From positions 57,099,519 to 57,163,518 of the forward strand of contig CM049306.1 in the NCBI GenBank assembly GCA_026874595.1: 64,000 nucleotides of DNA, in the 5' to 3' direction. Both the position numbers and the translations under genes were made by a program. This DNA is from Sipunculus nudus (taxonomy: Eukaryota; Annelida; Sipuncula; Golfingiida; Sipunculidae). Position 1 is the first letter of the stretch; each line of letters starts with the position of its first letter. The notes beneath the pieces are model-generated. The model was given only the letters and a program-made list of their open reading frames with translations, made no database searches and had not been told where the DNA came from. This document shows, piece after piece, positions 23,274 through 34,689 of this stretch.

Positions 23274-24764
23274 TTACCTCTGCGAAATAACCACCTTGTA
23301 CGGAGCAGGGGCAAGTGTAACACCCAAATGCCCCTCAAGAGACGGCGGATGTCTGGTATCGGCCATTTTAAAAGTGAATTTTTGCATCAAGCTGGTAAAG
23401 AAGATGAAAAGCTCATATTTGGCCAACATGTAACCGAGACACATCCTTGGTCCAACAGAAAAAGGCATGAAGGCTTCTTTCTTTTCCAGTTTACCGTCTG
23501 GTCCGATCCATCTTTCAGGACGAAATTTTTCGGGATTATCCCAGTAATTGGAATCCATATGAACAGACTGCAGAGACGCCATGACAACCGTGTCCTTTGG
23601 GATAGAGTATCCACAGAGTGTCGTAGACTCCTTCACTGAATGAGGAAGTGCAAGCGGGGCGGTGTTTGCGAGCCTTTGCATTTCTTGAATGATTGCCATA
23701 GTGAAGGGCATGTTTGCGCCATCAGACCAAAGGGGCCTCCGGTAAGATCCAATGACCATCTTGATTTCTTCATGGCATTTTTTCTGGACATTTGGAAAAT
23801 GCATCATGTACAGTAAAAGCCAGCGGAGAGAATTGCTTGTTGTGTCAGTGCCAGCTGCAAATAAACTAACAATCGTTATTTCTATGTCAAGTACAGAAAA
23901 ACCGGTGTCGCAGTCACCTTTGAGCTCGTACTTCAGATACAGGTCAATAAAGTCCCTCACCTCATCGGGGTTGAACGTTTCACGATGTTCGTCGATTTTC
24001 TTGCGGATAAATGCTCTCATTTTGTCCATTCTTTTACATGCTTCCCGGAGACCTCCTTGACTGGGAGTGAGCTGAAGCAAAGGGATAAAATTAACAGGAG
24101 ACGTAAACAACGCAGACGACAATTGTTCTTTCACCATTTGCATCAAGCTTAGGAATTCCGGATCATCGTACTCGAATCGGGAACCAAAACATATGGAACA
24201 AATGATGTTGCTGACGGCCTCTTGAACAAACATAGCGATGTCTACTGGTTGCCCAACGAGCTTTTGTAATTCCATGTTTAAAAATTCTCCTTCCTTTTGT
24301 ATTTTCCACTCAATACTGTTTTTGCCCACCCCAAAATCACGAAGAGACATCAATGTTAAGCGGCGTATGTTTTTCAATTGCTCACCATTATTAAACAAAA
24401 GGCCATGTATTCTGCCGTTCACGCTGTATATCTTTGTTGGGAAAAACATCCAAGATGGCCGATTAGAAAACACATCAGCTTGTTTGACGAAAGCCTCTCT
24501 TATCGTCTCCAGACCAGATATTATTATAGTTGGGTAGCTCCCAAACTTCAGACCGACCACAGGCCCATACCGTTTGAACAAACCTTTCAGTACCAGATGC
24601 GTTTTCCCAGGGTTGCGTCCAAACGGAATCATATTTCCAAATACTGGCACCCTCCGTGGTCCTGGTGGGAAGTTTTTAGGCAGGCGGGTAGTCCAGTATA
24701 AGTATACAATCAGTAATACCACCAGAAATAACAGGAAGGTTTGAATATCGATGTATTGTTGCAT
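23274..24764 (-). CDS. Cytochrome P450, CYP2-clan-like, intronless (P450-2)
   Basis: Predicted microsomal haem-thiolate monooxygenase of 496 residues in one exon. The start MQQYIDIQTF aligns with the starts of the sister genes. The frame stays open 35 codons further upstream, but that part is not conserved and contains the TATA candidate. Order: hydrophobic anchor (about 8-23), hinge NFPPGP (31-36), I-helix AGTDTT (304-309), ExxR as EMQR (361-364), PERW (416-419), heme loop FSVGPRMCLG with Cys442. The C-helix, WKNIRR in its sisters, is LKNIRR here (Leu130), a one-base change at a heme-propionate-contacting Trp. Substrate cannot be told from sequence. Neighbours are a sister pseudogene downstream and a 145-bp tandem array upstream. 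Confidence 0.93.
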   Translation of the reverse strand: MQQYIDIQTFLLFLVVLLIVYLYWTTRLPKNFPPGPRRVPVFGNMIPFGRNPGKTHLVLKGLFKRYGPVVGLKFGSYPTIIISGLETIREAFVKQADVFSNRPSWMFFPTKIYSVNGRIHGLLFNNGEQLKNIRRLTLMSLRDFGVGKNSIEWKIQKEGEFLNMELQKLVGQPVDIAMFVQEAVSNIICSICFGSRFEYDDPEFLSLMQMVKEQLSSALFTSPVNFIPLLQLTPSQGGLREACKRMDKMRAFIRKKIDEHRETFNPDEVRDFIDLYLKYELKGDCDTGFSVLDIEITIVSLFAAGTDTTSNSLRWLLLYMMHFPNVQKKCHEEIKMVIGSYRRPLWSDGANMPFTMAIIQEMQRLANTAPLALPHSVKESTTLCGYSIPKDTVVMASLQSVHMDSNYWDNPEKFRPERWIGPDGKLEKKEAFMPFSVGPRMCLGYMLAKYELFIFFTSLMQKFTFKMADTRHPPSLEGHLGVTLAPAPYKVVISQR

Positions 24765-24856
24765 GGTGACAGCAAGCTGGATCACTCGCACACAGTATGC
24801 AAGGTTTTCTACGTTAGTTTGTTCGGAGGTCTGTTCTGTACAGTTGTTGGAAAATC

Positions 24857-24864
24857 TATAAATA
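24857..24864 (-). promoter_or_regulatory. Candidate TATA box of P450-2
   Basis: TATTTATA on the minus strand, about 93 nt before the chosen ATG. Position is plausible, but it does not match the sister-gene TTTATAAA box. Confidence 0.3.
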
Positions 24865-25031
24865 GCCATACTGATAAGTCAGTTAGTAGGCCGACTGGCG
24901 CACTTTTTATAAAGGGAGCGCATAACTTTTTTTTCAACTTCATTAGGTATGCATCGGTAGTCCCAAAAGGCTCCTCCACGGACATCTTGTGGATACTGGA
25001 ACACTCATTATTATCATCACACGCTCTTTTT

Positions 25032-28000
25032 GTCCCCCGCTCCGCGGATGCTAGGGACATTGATTTGGGTTTGCCTGTCAGTCCATCTGTCCCTCTGTCT
25101 GTCTGTCTTTCTGTCCGTCTGTCAGGTATTTTTTTCGTTTCCGTGCGATAACTTTCCTAAATTTTATCCGACTTCATTCAAATTTGGATCAGTGATTGCT
25201 CTCATGCATACCTCGGTTGTGATTGGTTTTGCAGGTCTGGCTTCTGTCTGTCGTCTGTCCCTCTGCCTGTCCGTCTGTCAATTTTTCATTTCCGTCCAAT
25301 TACTTTCCTAAATATTATCCGATTTCACTCAAATTTTGGCCAGCGATTGCTCTCATGCTTCTTTTGTTAAAATTGGTTTTGGAGTGTCAGGCTTCTGTCT
25401 GTCTGTCTGTCACTCTGTCTGTCTGTCAGGTTTTCGTTTCCGTGCGATAACTTTTCTTAAATATTATGCGATTCCATTCAAATTTTGGTCAGTGATTGTT
25501 CTCATGCATACCTTGGTTGGGATTGGTTTTGGAGTGTCTGGCTTCTGTCTGTCTGTCTGTCTGTATGTGTGTCCGTCTGTCAGTCCGTCAGGTTTTCGTT
25601 ACCGTGCGTTAACTTTCCTAAATATTATCCGATTTCATTCACATTTGGGTCAGTGATTCCTTTAATGCTTATCTTGGTTTGGATTGGTTTTGGAGTGCCT
25701 AGCTTCCGTCTGTCTGTCTGTCAGGTTTTCATTTCCATGCGATAACTTTCCTAAATATTATGCATTTCATTCAAATTTTGCTCAGTGATTTTCTCTCATG
25801 CTTACCTTGGTTACTGGTTTTCGAGTTGCTGGCTTCTGTCTGTCTGTTTTACACCCTGTCCGTCCATCCGACAGTTTTCCGTTTCCGTGCAATAATTTCA
25901 TTAGTATTATCCGATTTCATTCAAATATGCGTCAGTGATTGCTCTCATGCTTACCTTGGTTGGGACTGGTTTTTGGAGTGTCTGGTTTCTGTCTTTCTGT
26001 GTGTCTGTCAGTCAGATTTTCGTTTCTGTACTATAATTTCCCAAATATTATCCGATTTCATTCAAATTTGGATCAGTGATTGCTCTCATGCATACCTTGG
26101 TTGGGATTGGTTTTGGAGTGTCTGGCTTCTGTCTGTCACTCTGTCTCTCCGTCCATCAGGTTTTCGTTTCTGTGCGATTACTTTCCCAAATATTATCCGA
26201 TTTCATTCAAATTTGGATCAGTGATTGCTCTCATGCATACCTTGATTGGGATTGGTTTTGGAGTGTCTGGCTTCTGTCTGTCACTCTGTTTCTCTGTCCA
26301 TCAAGTTTTCGTTTCTGTGCGATTACTTTCCAAAATATTATCTGATTTCATTCATATTTGGATCAGTGATTGCTCTCATGCATACCTTGGTTAGGATTGG
26401 TTTTGGAGTGTCTGGCTTCTGTCTGTCACTCTGTCTCTTCGTCCATCAGGTTTTCGTTTCTGTGCGATTACTTTCCCAAATATTATCCGATTTCATTCAA
26501 ATTTGGATCAGTGATTGCTCTCATGCAAACCTTGGTTGGGATTGGTTTTGGAGTTTCTGGCTTCTGTCTGTCACTCTGTCTCTCCGTCCATCAGGTTTTC
26601 GTTTCTGTGCGATTACTTTCCCAAATATTATCCGATTACATTCAAATTTGGATCAGTGATTGCTCTCATGCATACCTTGGTTGGGATCGGTTTTGGAGTG
26701 TCTGGCATTTGTCTGTCACTCTGTTTCTCCGTCCATCAGGTTTTCGTTTCTGTGCGATTACGTTCCCAAATATTATCTGATTTCATTCAAATTTGGATCA
26801 GTGATTGCTCTCATGCATACCTTGGTTGGGATTGGTTTTGGAGTGTCTGGCTTCTGTCTGTCACTCTGTTTCTCCGTCCATCAGGTTTTCGTTTCTGTGC
26901 GATTACGTTCCCAAATATTATCCGATTACATTCATATTTTGATCAGTGATTGCTCTCATGCATACCTTGGTTGGAATTGGTTTTGGAGTGTCTGGCTTCT
27001 GTCTGTCACTCTGTCTCTTCGTCCATCAGGTTTTCGTTTCTGTGCGATTACTTTCCCAAATATTATCCGATTTCATTCAAATTTGGATCAGTGATTGCTC
27101 TCATGCATACCTTGGTTGGGATTGGTTTTGGAGTGTCTGGCTTCTGTCTGTCACTCTGTTTCTCCGTCCATCAGGTTTTCGTTTCTGTGCGATTACGTTC
27201 CCAAATATTATCCGATTTCATTCATATTTTGATCAGTGATTGCTCTCAGGCATATCTTGGTTGGGATTGGTTTTGGAGTGTCTGGCTTCTGTCTGTCACT
27301 CTGTCTCTCCGTACATCAGGTCTTCGTTTCTGTGCGATAACTTTCCAAAATATTATCTGATTTCATTCAAATTTGGATCAGTGATTGCTCTCATGCATAC
27401 CTCGGTTGTGATTGGTTTTGCGGCTTCTGTCTGTCTGACTGTCTGTCTGTCGCTCACTTTGTCATTCCCTCTGTCAGGTTTTTGTTACCGGGCAATAACT
27501 ATCCTGAATATTATCCGGTTTCATTCACATTTTGGTCAATGATTGTCCTCATGCCTACCTATGTTGGGATTGGTTTTGGAGTGTCTGGCTTCTGTCTGTC
27601 TCTCACTCTGTCTCTGCGTCCATCAGGTTTTTGTTTCCGTGCGATAACTTTCCTGAATATTATGCAATTTCATTCAAATTTTGCTCAGTAATTTTCTCTC
27701 ATGCTTACCTTGGTTATTGGTTTTGGAGTGTCTGGCTTCTCTCTGTCTGTTTTAAACCCTGTCCGTCCATTCGACAGTTTTCCCAAATATTATCCGATTT
27801 CATTCAAATTTGGATCAGTGATTGCTCTCATGCTTACCTTGGTTGGGATTGGTTATGGAGTGTCTGACTTCAGCCTGTTTGTCTGTCTGTCCATCAGGAT
27901 TTCGTTTCCGAACCATAACTTTCCTAAATATTATCTGATTTCATTCAAATTTGGGTCAGTGATTGCAAACCTTGGTTTTCATTCCTGCTTCAAAACAAAA

Positions 28001-28178
28001 TTATCATATTTTGGTCCAATTTCTCAATGTGTTTTAGTTTTTTATGCATATGACTCCACATGTCATAGTGCATCTGTTTTTAAGTTTTTTTCAGTTGTGC
28101 AATCAAGATTCTCTTCACATGTCATAATTTCGGTTGCTCATCAAGCATGAAAGATATTAAGAACCCAAAGCGGGGGAC
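25032..28178. repeat. ~145-bp tandem repeat array, about 19 units
   Basis: Each unit contains a CTGTCTGTC-rich part, CATCAGGTTTTCGTTTC, AAATATTATCCGATTTCATT and GTGATTGCTCTCATGC. Central units (about 26050-27370) are nearly identical; outer ones are diverged. Because 145 is not a multiple of three, all three plus frames open in turn, giving spurious overlapping reading frames. The array is bounded by inverted GTCCCCCGCT (25032-25041) and AGCGGGGGAC (28169-28178), so it may be the core of one element. Molluscan non-autonomous Helitrons of the pearl type have comparable tandem cores; that link is inference. Confidence 0.88.
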
Positions 28179-28734
28179 ATTAATTCCACAAATTTGCTTG
28201 TTAATCTTAAACCAAAGCTTACAGGATCACCATAATCGATAACATCTATTCAAGCCAAGCACATTCAAGTTATATCAATACATAATGTTAAAGAAGATAA
28301 ATCTAGTGGGATAAAAATTTACTAACATACGAAGATATCACGTTATAGCTCTAACAGATAATCCCTTCGCCCAACCTCTTTGGGCCCCAAGTGCTCAACT
28401 GGCAGAATAATGCACGGTTGTAGTATATCTGTGCGTCGGACGCAAGTAATCTGTTGTTTACACACACAGCAGCACCTCGGGATCAGCTGCGTCATGGCTC
28501 CTGCAAACGCACTTGAAAACGACAAAATAGCCGTTGAAAATGACGACATATTATACCGAAGGCACTTATTCTGTTGTCACACCAGGTTATGGAAGTAGCA
28601 TTCAGGTTGAACTATCATGACAAATATTTTAGATACAATGTTTACTAGAGGATATGAACTAAATTAGATGAAAACAAATCCACGTGATTGGTACAGCTAA
28701 TAACTCTCCAAGATAAATTGGCATGCCATATTTC

Positions 28735-29140
28735 AGACCAATAGGCCTACATTGAACCACTCCTGAGATATTCGTTTTTCATTCAAAGTAAATGCATGAA
28801 TGGATGCCCCGCAAATTCTATTACAGATGGAACCACCAATCTTTAGCACGAGATTGAGGTATATCGAAGCTCTATGGACATACACAGTTTCAGCCGATTA
28901 CATTGAACCAATTACTAAGATGAACATGTAGTAAACGCCTTGGAGGGTACCATGCAAATATTTTTGTAGCTGGTGCCACCAGTCTAGAGTACGTTATGGA
29001 GGTATCAAAGATCTATAGACATGCACAATTTCAGCCATATTCATTGAACCAATCACTGAAATACTGGCCATTATCATTAAGACACCCAGATTCATTATGC
29101 ACGAAAAAGATTGCAGGTGGCGCTACCAGTCTTTGTTAGG
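28735..29140. repeat. ~150-bp diverged tandem repeat
   Basis: About 2.5 copies sharing CCACCAGTCT-like, GACATRCACARTTTCAGCC and TTGAACCAATCACTGA parts. No coding potential. Confidence 0.7.
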
Positions 29141-30098
29141 CACCAGTTCACATGTGACTCAATAAGTATGCTGGGTTTCGGAAAGATCCGTCCAAGGTTC
29201 AAAGAGGAATTCTCCTGAAGGAAAGCGGCGGCGGTGGGAAAATATATTATCTGAAAAAAAACTATGTTTTGCGGATGCAAATATTTAAGATTTTATAAGA
29301 GTTTTGTCTATAATCATGACTTTAAAAATAAAGAAACTGTGTTCAACCCTGATGCCCATATATCTTATAAACTATAAGAAACCCAAGAGAAAGGTTATCA
29401 TTCCCACTGATATTGCGAGAGGGAAATCTCATTGATCAATTAACAGTTTTGTACTGTATCTCGAGGTGTTATAAGGTAAACCGTTAATCCCAAAATAAGT
29501 GCCTGTAAAGCGGAAAAACGAGTTACACGCTATTCCCAGGTTTGAATAAATGATATAAAGAGCTAAAGTAATCAGGGACCGTGAAAAAGTGATCGTTATT
29601 TCGAGGTAGTCGCTAAACTGACTCGGTCGTTAGGCGAGGTTAACGGTATTAACTCGTGTGGCTTTTTCGCAACCTTGCCAGTGTTTTTTTTTTCATTTAT
29701 ACATATTAAAATTTCCACCTTAGCTGTATCAATTTACAAAAATTCCTTAAAAATCATGATTTCCGCCCCTGGATATAGCTATGATTGTCTGAGAGCAGCG
29801 GGTCGCAACAGCGCGGGGTACCAGTTTAGGTTCGCATAAAAACACTGCAGCGCCTGCATCCGACCAATTTGTTTGACCTCAGAGTAAAGACCTTTCTGAC
29901 ACCACGAAGACCACTTTATTGGTCCCGGTTAACTGACAATGAGTCTGGTCTATCGTTAACGACGTGGTTGAGCGGACTGTCAGCTTGACAGAAGTACGTC
30001 CGGCGCATAACCCCCCCCCCCCCCCCCCCCCCCCATGTTTCGGCCCTGAAGCTATTCTTTCTGAATTGCCGTTACGTAAATGGCATCCGACGAGCGTG
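29141..30098. other. Intergenic, nothing recognised
   Basis: No gene. Includes a C homopolymer at 30011-30034. Confidence 0.4.
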
Positions 30099-30318
30099 TC
30101 ATAAAATGAAATATTTCTCCCACAGGCACTGGTTATATATGTTAGTTTCTGGGGAATGTGCTTAGGCTTTTCTGAGTATTCCCCACTGTATTTCAAATTT
30201 AACGTTGTTCTCTTTTAGCTCCCAAATGTATTTACCGAGTCCCGTACTACTCCTTTCTTCCGGGTGTCCGAACGCTGTTATGGTTGTTATATCTTGTTTT
30301 GAAAGAGTTTTCCGTGAG
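30099..30318 (-). mobile_element. Penelope-like element fragment (GIY-YIG region), inverted piece
   Basis: Reverse complement of the C-terminal endonuclease fragment found at 37946-38170: the same KYIWELKENN-coding stretch, with frame damage. It lies head to head with the forward piece at 30332-30480; both share the 22-bp text around AAATATTTCATTTTATG. Confidence 0.65.
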
Positions 30319-30331
30319 GCCGATGTATCTT

Positions 30332-30480
30332 TGGGAGAAATATTTCATTTTATGTAAACAAAATCTGGCCACGCTTAACCAACGCAATGAACTTTGTAAC
30401 AAGTTGTAGACACGCTAACAAATTCCTCTTACGTAAACTCAATACAAAGAGTAATCCAGATTAGGCACGTTGTACACGTA
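30332..30480 (+). mobile_element. Penelope-like element fragment, 3' piece
   Basis: Homologous to 38160-38310. One frame reads CRHANKFLLRKLN, the kind of ending seen in Penelope-like GIY-YIG proteins. Frameshifted and non-functional. It marks the left part of duplicated segment A. Confidence 0.65.
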
Positions 30481-32721
30481 TTGAGCTGGCGTCATATCGA
30501 CTCTCTGGCATTACGACCAGATTACTGGCGCCAGAGTGTCATTAGATCTAAGTCTGAGGAACGCTTTATGAGGCCTCATGAAGACGCAAATATTTTTGTC
30601 ATTTCTGACAACGCTTCATGGCCTACAGGTAAACTGTCAATCAACATAAACAAGACCAATCGTTAGCATTTTTTGTGTACTTTCTAATAATACCAAACAT
30701 GAGCGAGAAAATTCCGTTTTTATCCAGCACCTTGTTAAACCCCTCGGCATGTCTGCTGAATTTATAACCGCATGAACGCAAGTATGGCTCGCACGGGTTA
30801 CAGGACGCAGACAGCTTGCAGGCGATACAGAAAATGACCGGTGTCCATGGAGACGGTGTTTCAGTTTGGGTTGTGAGCTCACATGTATACCACTGTGTTA
30901 ATTCATCATTCCTAGCATAATATTGAGATTATGAGCCGTTTACCACAATATAACTGCAACCTGATGTAAGACCACTGCGATACATTCATTGATATTACTT
31001 GAATCACGACCTGAGTAGGCTTACCAGCCCAATTATCCGATTGCCTTCTGAGTCGGGTTGTCACGGCTAGTATGAAGCACAAACACGCTTCAGTGAACAA
31101 CCAGGTGCTCAATGTGCAACCCCTCCAGTCATACCGTTCTGAACAGTGCCGTACAACGGTACGAAACTAATAAGTAAACACGATGCTCACAGTCGTTTGA
31201 TTCCTTACACATGATATATATTTATACGCTCTGGTTATACTATCGAGCACTTTGCCATCAGTGCATATAAAAAAGATCAATTGTATATATATATGTTTTG
31301 GGTCCAATTACAGTGGTTCTATTACTATTATTATTACTTCTTATCCATCTATTACTGTTATTATTTCAACATTATTCCATTTATTACTATTACTATTACT
31401 TGGCTTCTTTTACTCTTACTATTACTATATCTTACTTTTAAATAGTGATATTAGCATATCCTGACCTTGCCCTCTACATTACCCTGTTCCCTGTAGGTGA
31501 AGCTTTAACGTCTATTTAAATTGTAATTCTTGTAATTGTTGTCCTTTATTAAAAATGAAAATTAAATAAATTCAAATTCTTTAGTATAAATGAGGGTTCA
31601 CCCGGTAGGTGAAACTTAAACGAAGTCGTCCATTTAAATTGAAATATTTGTAATTTTTGTCCTTTATTAAAAATGAAAATTAAATAGATTTAAAGTAGTT
31701 TCTCTAGCAATTTATGCGCATAATCTGGCTAAGTTCAGGATTATTTCAAGCTAGTTCATGATCAGTACAACAATAACTCAGTTCCGGTAGATGCATATCC
31801 TTCATAGATAAAGACACTAGCTTTTACGTTACATTTTATTATACATTTCACTTGCTGTTCAACAAAACATTAAATAAACAACTCCATCTTAAGAACATTT
31901 TTAAATAAAAAAAAGAATTAGGTTAATAATCCTGAAGCACAAACATATTAAAGGAATGTTTGGTGCATTTTAGTGTAATTAAATACGATCAGTTCCAGTT
32001 CAACACAGCATAAACCAAGTAATATACATGTATATCTCTAAGTCTTTAATTTATAGAATATACAATGTGCACATAGTCCTTCTTCCTTATAACATTCCAA
32101 TTCAACGTATTCATACTAAACAAAACACAGAGGTCGTGTGAATTTTAAGTCCAATGTAATGTATTTTGAGCAGGTGTTTAGTACACATGATAAACATTAG
32201 ATTTTCAAACAAACTCAACAAGATTTGTTCAAACCATAATACTTAGACTGCATGGTTAGTAAAAAACAGATCCTCATTCACTGTCTGTCCCACAACTAAT
32301 TAGCTCTTTAAAGACTATGACAATCAGACTGTCTACCTCTAATGTGTAGCCTACGCTGATAATAACTTGCCCCACATAATCTGTAAATATAAGAAGCACA
32401 GTTAATAAATGTACAAACAAGCCCACGGTTTATCTTATTGGTCATCATCCCAAGCCAGTGCATGATGCCCGTTGCCCGCTGGACTATAACAGCATCTAGC
32501 ATGAACTAATCACAACTATGTTTTCAATATACAAACGCTCCATCCTCAACCAGATTTAGTAAAGGGTTGTATAATAGTTAAAAGTTATAAACTTTATTCT
32601 CATACTTGGGGTCATTTTACTATTACTATTACAGGTTAATATTTTTTGTCTGTAATACTATTACTTTCAAAACCTGTTACTTCTATGACTATTACTATTA
32701 CATATTACTATTATCCCATTC

Positions 32722-32724
<3 letters not shown>

Positions 32725-32770
<46 letters not shown>
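32725..32770. repeat. (TA)n microsatellite
   Basis: TA run about 75 bp beyond the P450-3 stop. A longer one occupies the matching place after P450-4, so it pre-dates the duplication. Confidence 0.97.
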
Positions 32771-32776
<6 letters not shown>

Positions 32777-32844
32777 GATTATAAAGATTATGGACCAACA
32801 GTTTGGTTCCCAGGAAATAAAATCCAGGTCGATTAAGTTAACCT

Positions 32845-34329
32845 TTATCTCGGCTGAATGACGACTTCATATGCAGGAGGAGCAAGAGTAACACCCATTT
32901 GTCCTTCAAGAGATGGCGGATGTCCGGGATCAGCCATTTTAAAAGTGAATTTTTGCATCAAGCTGGTGAAGAAGATGAAAAGTTCATATTTAGCGAGCAT
33001 TTCACCGAGACACGTCCTTGGTCCAACAGAAAAAGGCATGAAGGCTTCTTTCTTTTCCAGTGTCCCGTCCGGTCCGATCCATCTTTCAGGACGAAATTCT
33101 TCAGGATTATCCCAGTAATTAGGATCCATATGAACAGACTGCAGCAAGGCAAAGACTATGGTGTCCTTTGGGATAAAATATTCACCCAGTGTTGTAGACT
33201 GTTTTAAGGAATGGGGTAAAGCGGCCGGGGTGATGCTGGCGTGCCTTTGCATTTCTTGAATGGTTGCCATGGTGTAGGGCATGTTTGCCCGATCAGACAA
33301 ACATGGCCGCCGTTCAGATCCCAAGACCGTATCTATTTCTTGATGACATTTCTTCTGTACGTCTGGATAATGCATCATGTACAAGAAAAGCCAACGGAGT
33401 GATGTACTTGTTGTATCAGTACCAGCACTAAACATACTAGATACCAAGAACTCTATATCATGTCTATTAAAACTGGTTTCGCTGTCGCCTTTCAGCTCGT
33501 ATTTAAGATATAGATCAAGAAAATCTCTTACCTCTTCAGAATTATATGTCATACGATGTTCATCAATTTTCTTGCGAATAAAATCCTTCCTCTTTATAAT
33601 ATTCTCATACGCTTTTTTGAGACCGCCTTGACCTGGAGTCAACTGGAGCCAGGGGATAAAATTAACGGGGGAAGTTAACAGCCCAGAAGCAAAATTTGCT
33701 TTCAACATCTTCATCAGGTCTAGAAATTCTGGGTCGTCATATTCAAAGCGAGAACCAAAACTTATGGAACAAATAATGTTGCTTACTGCTTCATATAGCA
33801 ATGTAGAGATATCTGTTGGTTTGCTGCCAAATGTCTGTAGTTCTCTACACACATAATCTGCTTCCTCTTGTATTTTCTCCTCAATGCTCTTTTTGCCCAA
33901 ACCAAAGTCTCTGAGAGATATCAGTGCAAAACGGCGAATGTTTTTCCATGGCTCACCAAATACAAGACCGTGAATCCTTCCGTTAACGCTAAATACCTTT
34001 TTTGGGAAAAACATCCAAGATGGCCGATTAGAGAACACGTCTGCTTTTTTTACGAAGGCCTCTTTAATCGTATCCAGACCAGATATAATTAAAATTGGAT
34101 AACTCCCAAACTTAAGACCTACTACGGGTCCATACTGTTTCATCAGGTCTTGCATTACCAGGTGAATTCGTCTTGGGTTACGTCCAAATGGAATCATATT
34201 TCCGAATATTGGCACCCTCCATGGTCCGGGTGGGAAGTTTTTAGGTACACGAGTTGTCCAGTAAAGGTATGTGAGCAGGATTACCGCCAGAAATACCAGG
34301 ACCGACTGGACATCGAAGTAATGTAGCAT
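32845..34329 (-). CDS. Cytochrome P450, CYP2-clan-like, intronless (P450-3)
   Basis: Predicted ER-anchored monooxygenase, 494 residues in one exon. The start MLHYFDVQSV matches P450-4 and P450-5 exactly in position. Anchor about 9-24, hinge NFPPGPWRVP, C-helix WKNIR (Trp128-Arg132), I-helix AGTDTT (302-307), EMQR (359-362), PERW, heme loop FSVGPRTCLG with Cys440. All catalytic motifs are canonical. About 53 differences from P450-4 over 494 aligned residues (hand count, about 89% identity). The frame is open 50 codons upstream of the start, but that part holds the TATA candidate and is less conserved, so I place the start at the conserved MLHY. Substrate unknown. Confidence 0.95.
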   Translation of the reverse strand: MLHYFDVQSVLVFLAVILLTYLYWTTRVPKNFPPGPWRVPIFGNMIPFGRNPRRIHLVMQDLMKQYGPVVGLKFGSYPILIISGLDTIKEAFVKKADVFSNRPSWMFFPKKVFSVNGRIHGLVFGEPWKNIRRFALISLRDFGLGKKSIEEKIQEEADYVCRELQTFGSKPTDISTLLYEAVSNIICSISFGSRFEYDDPEFLDLMKMLKANFASGLLTSPVNFIPWLQLTPGQGGLKKAYENIIKRKDFIRKKIDEHRMTYNSEEVRDFLDLYLKYELKGDSETSFNRHDIEFLVSSMFSAGTDTTSTSLRWLFLYMMHYPDVQKKCHQEIDTVLGSERRPCLSDRANMPYTMATIQEMQRHASITPAALPHSLKQSTTLGEYFIPKDTIVFALLQSVHMDPNYWDNPEEFRPERWIGPDGTLEKKEAFMPFSVGPRTCLGEMLAKYELFIFFTSLMQKFTFKMADPGHPPSLEGQMGVTLAPPAYEVVIQPR

Positions 34330-34368
34330 GATGACGACCTGATCAGGCTTGGTGAAGCACACACAGGA

Positions 34369-34376
34369 TTTATAAA
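34369..34376 (-). promoter_or_regulatory. Candidate TATA box of P450-3
   Basis: TTTATAAA (self-complementary) 40 nt before the ATG. It is identical at the same place in P450-4 and slightly changed in P450-5 (62163-62170). If used, the 5' UTR would be very short. Confidence 0.45.
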
Positions 34377-34428
34377 TCGGGGTTGTACACAGTAGAGGAG
34401 CTCTCCTGCTCTGCTGTTGTTGTTGAAT

Positions 34429-34459
34429 ACGTGGACACAGGTGCAAGAAGGTGGGATGG
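34429..34459 (-). promoter_or_regulatory. Conserved upstream block of P450-3
   Basis: Contains GTGGACACAGGT (plus-strand text), kept upstream of P450-4 (43354-43385) and P450-5 (62267-62290). Candidate control site. It could also just reflect recent common ancestry. Confidence 0.35.
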
Positions 34460-34689
34460 TTTGTAACAATGGCACTCAAGTTGAACGTTCTACCGGGCGG
34501 GTTGTCATGCCTATAACCATAAAGTGCACCACGGACATGTTTAGCCTTGTTTAAACAGGGCTAAACTTGTTTGGTATATGATGGTCCCTTTCGCTGTTAA
34601 TGAGCAAGTGCATGCACTTTACAGCGTCCTTTACTTCAAAGTCGTACACTTATTAAATACACTCAATAAAACGATTTTTGAAAAATGTT

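Larger units (their letters stand above)
30335..34680. repeat. Segmental duplication, copy A (contains P450-3)
   Basis: Collinear with 38160-43600 (copy B): shared Penelope fragment, ACTATTATT-rich tract, the GTTGTCCTTTATTAAAAATG segment (31540 and 40427), 3' flank, P450 gene and about 350 bp upstream. Copy A carries about 590 bp (30482-31074) absent from copy B; copy B carries about 1.5 kb absent from A. Confidence 0.85.

Noticed and set aside
24765-24869. N-terminal extension of P450-2 (and similar upstream frames of P450-3 and P450-4)
   Set aside because: Not conserved between paralogues and overlapping TATA-like boxes; the conserved MLHY/MQQY start fits the family's membrane anchor.
25030-28150. 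Many overlapping 90-150 codon frames on the plus strand
   Set aside because: They recur every 145 bp and step through all three frames, so they come from the tandem repeat and are not genes.
25030-28178. CRISPR array
   Set aside because: Repeat units are ~145 bp without unique spacers, and the genome is eukaryotic.
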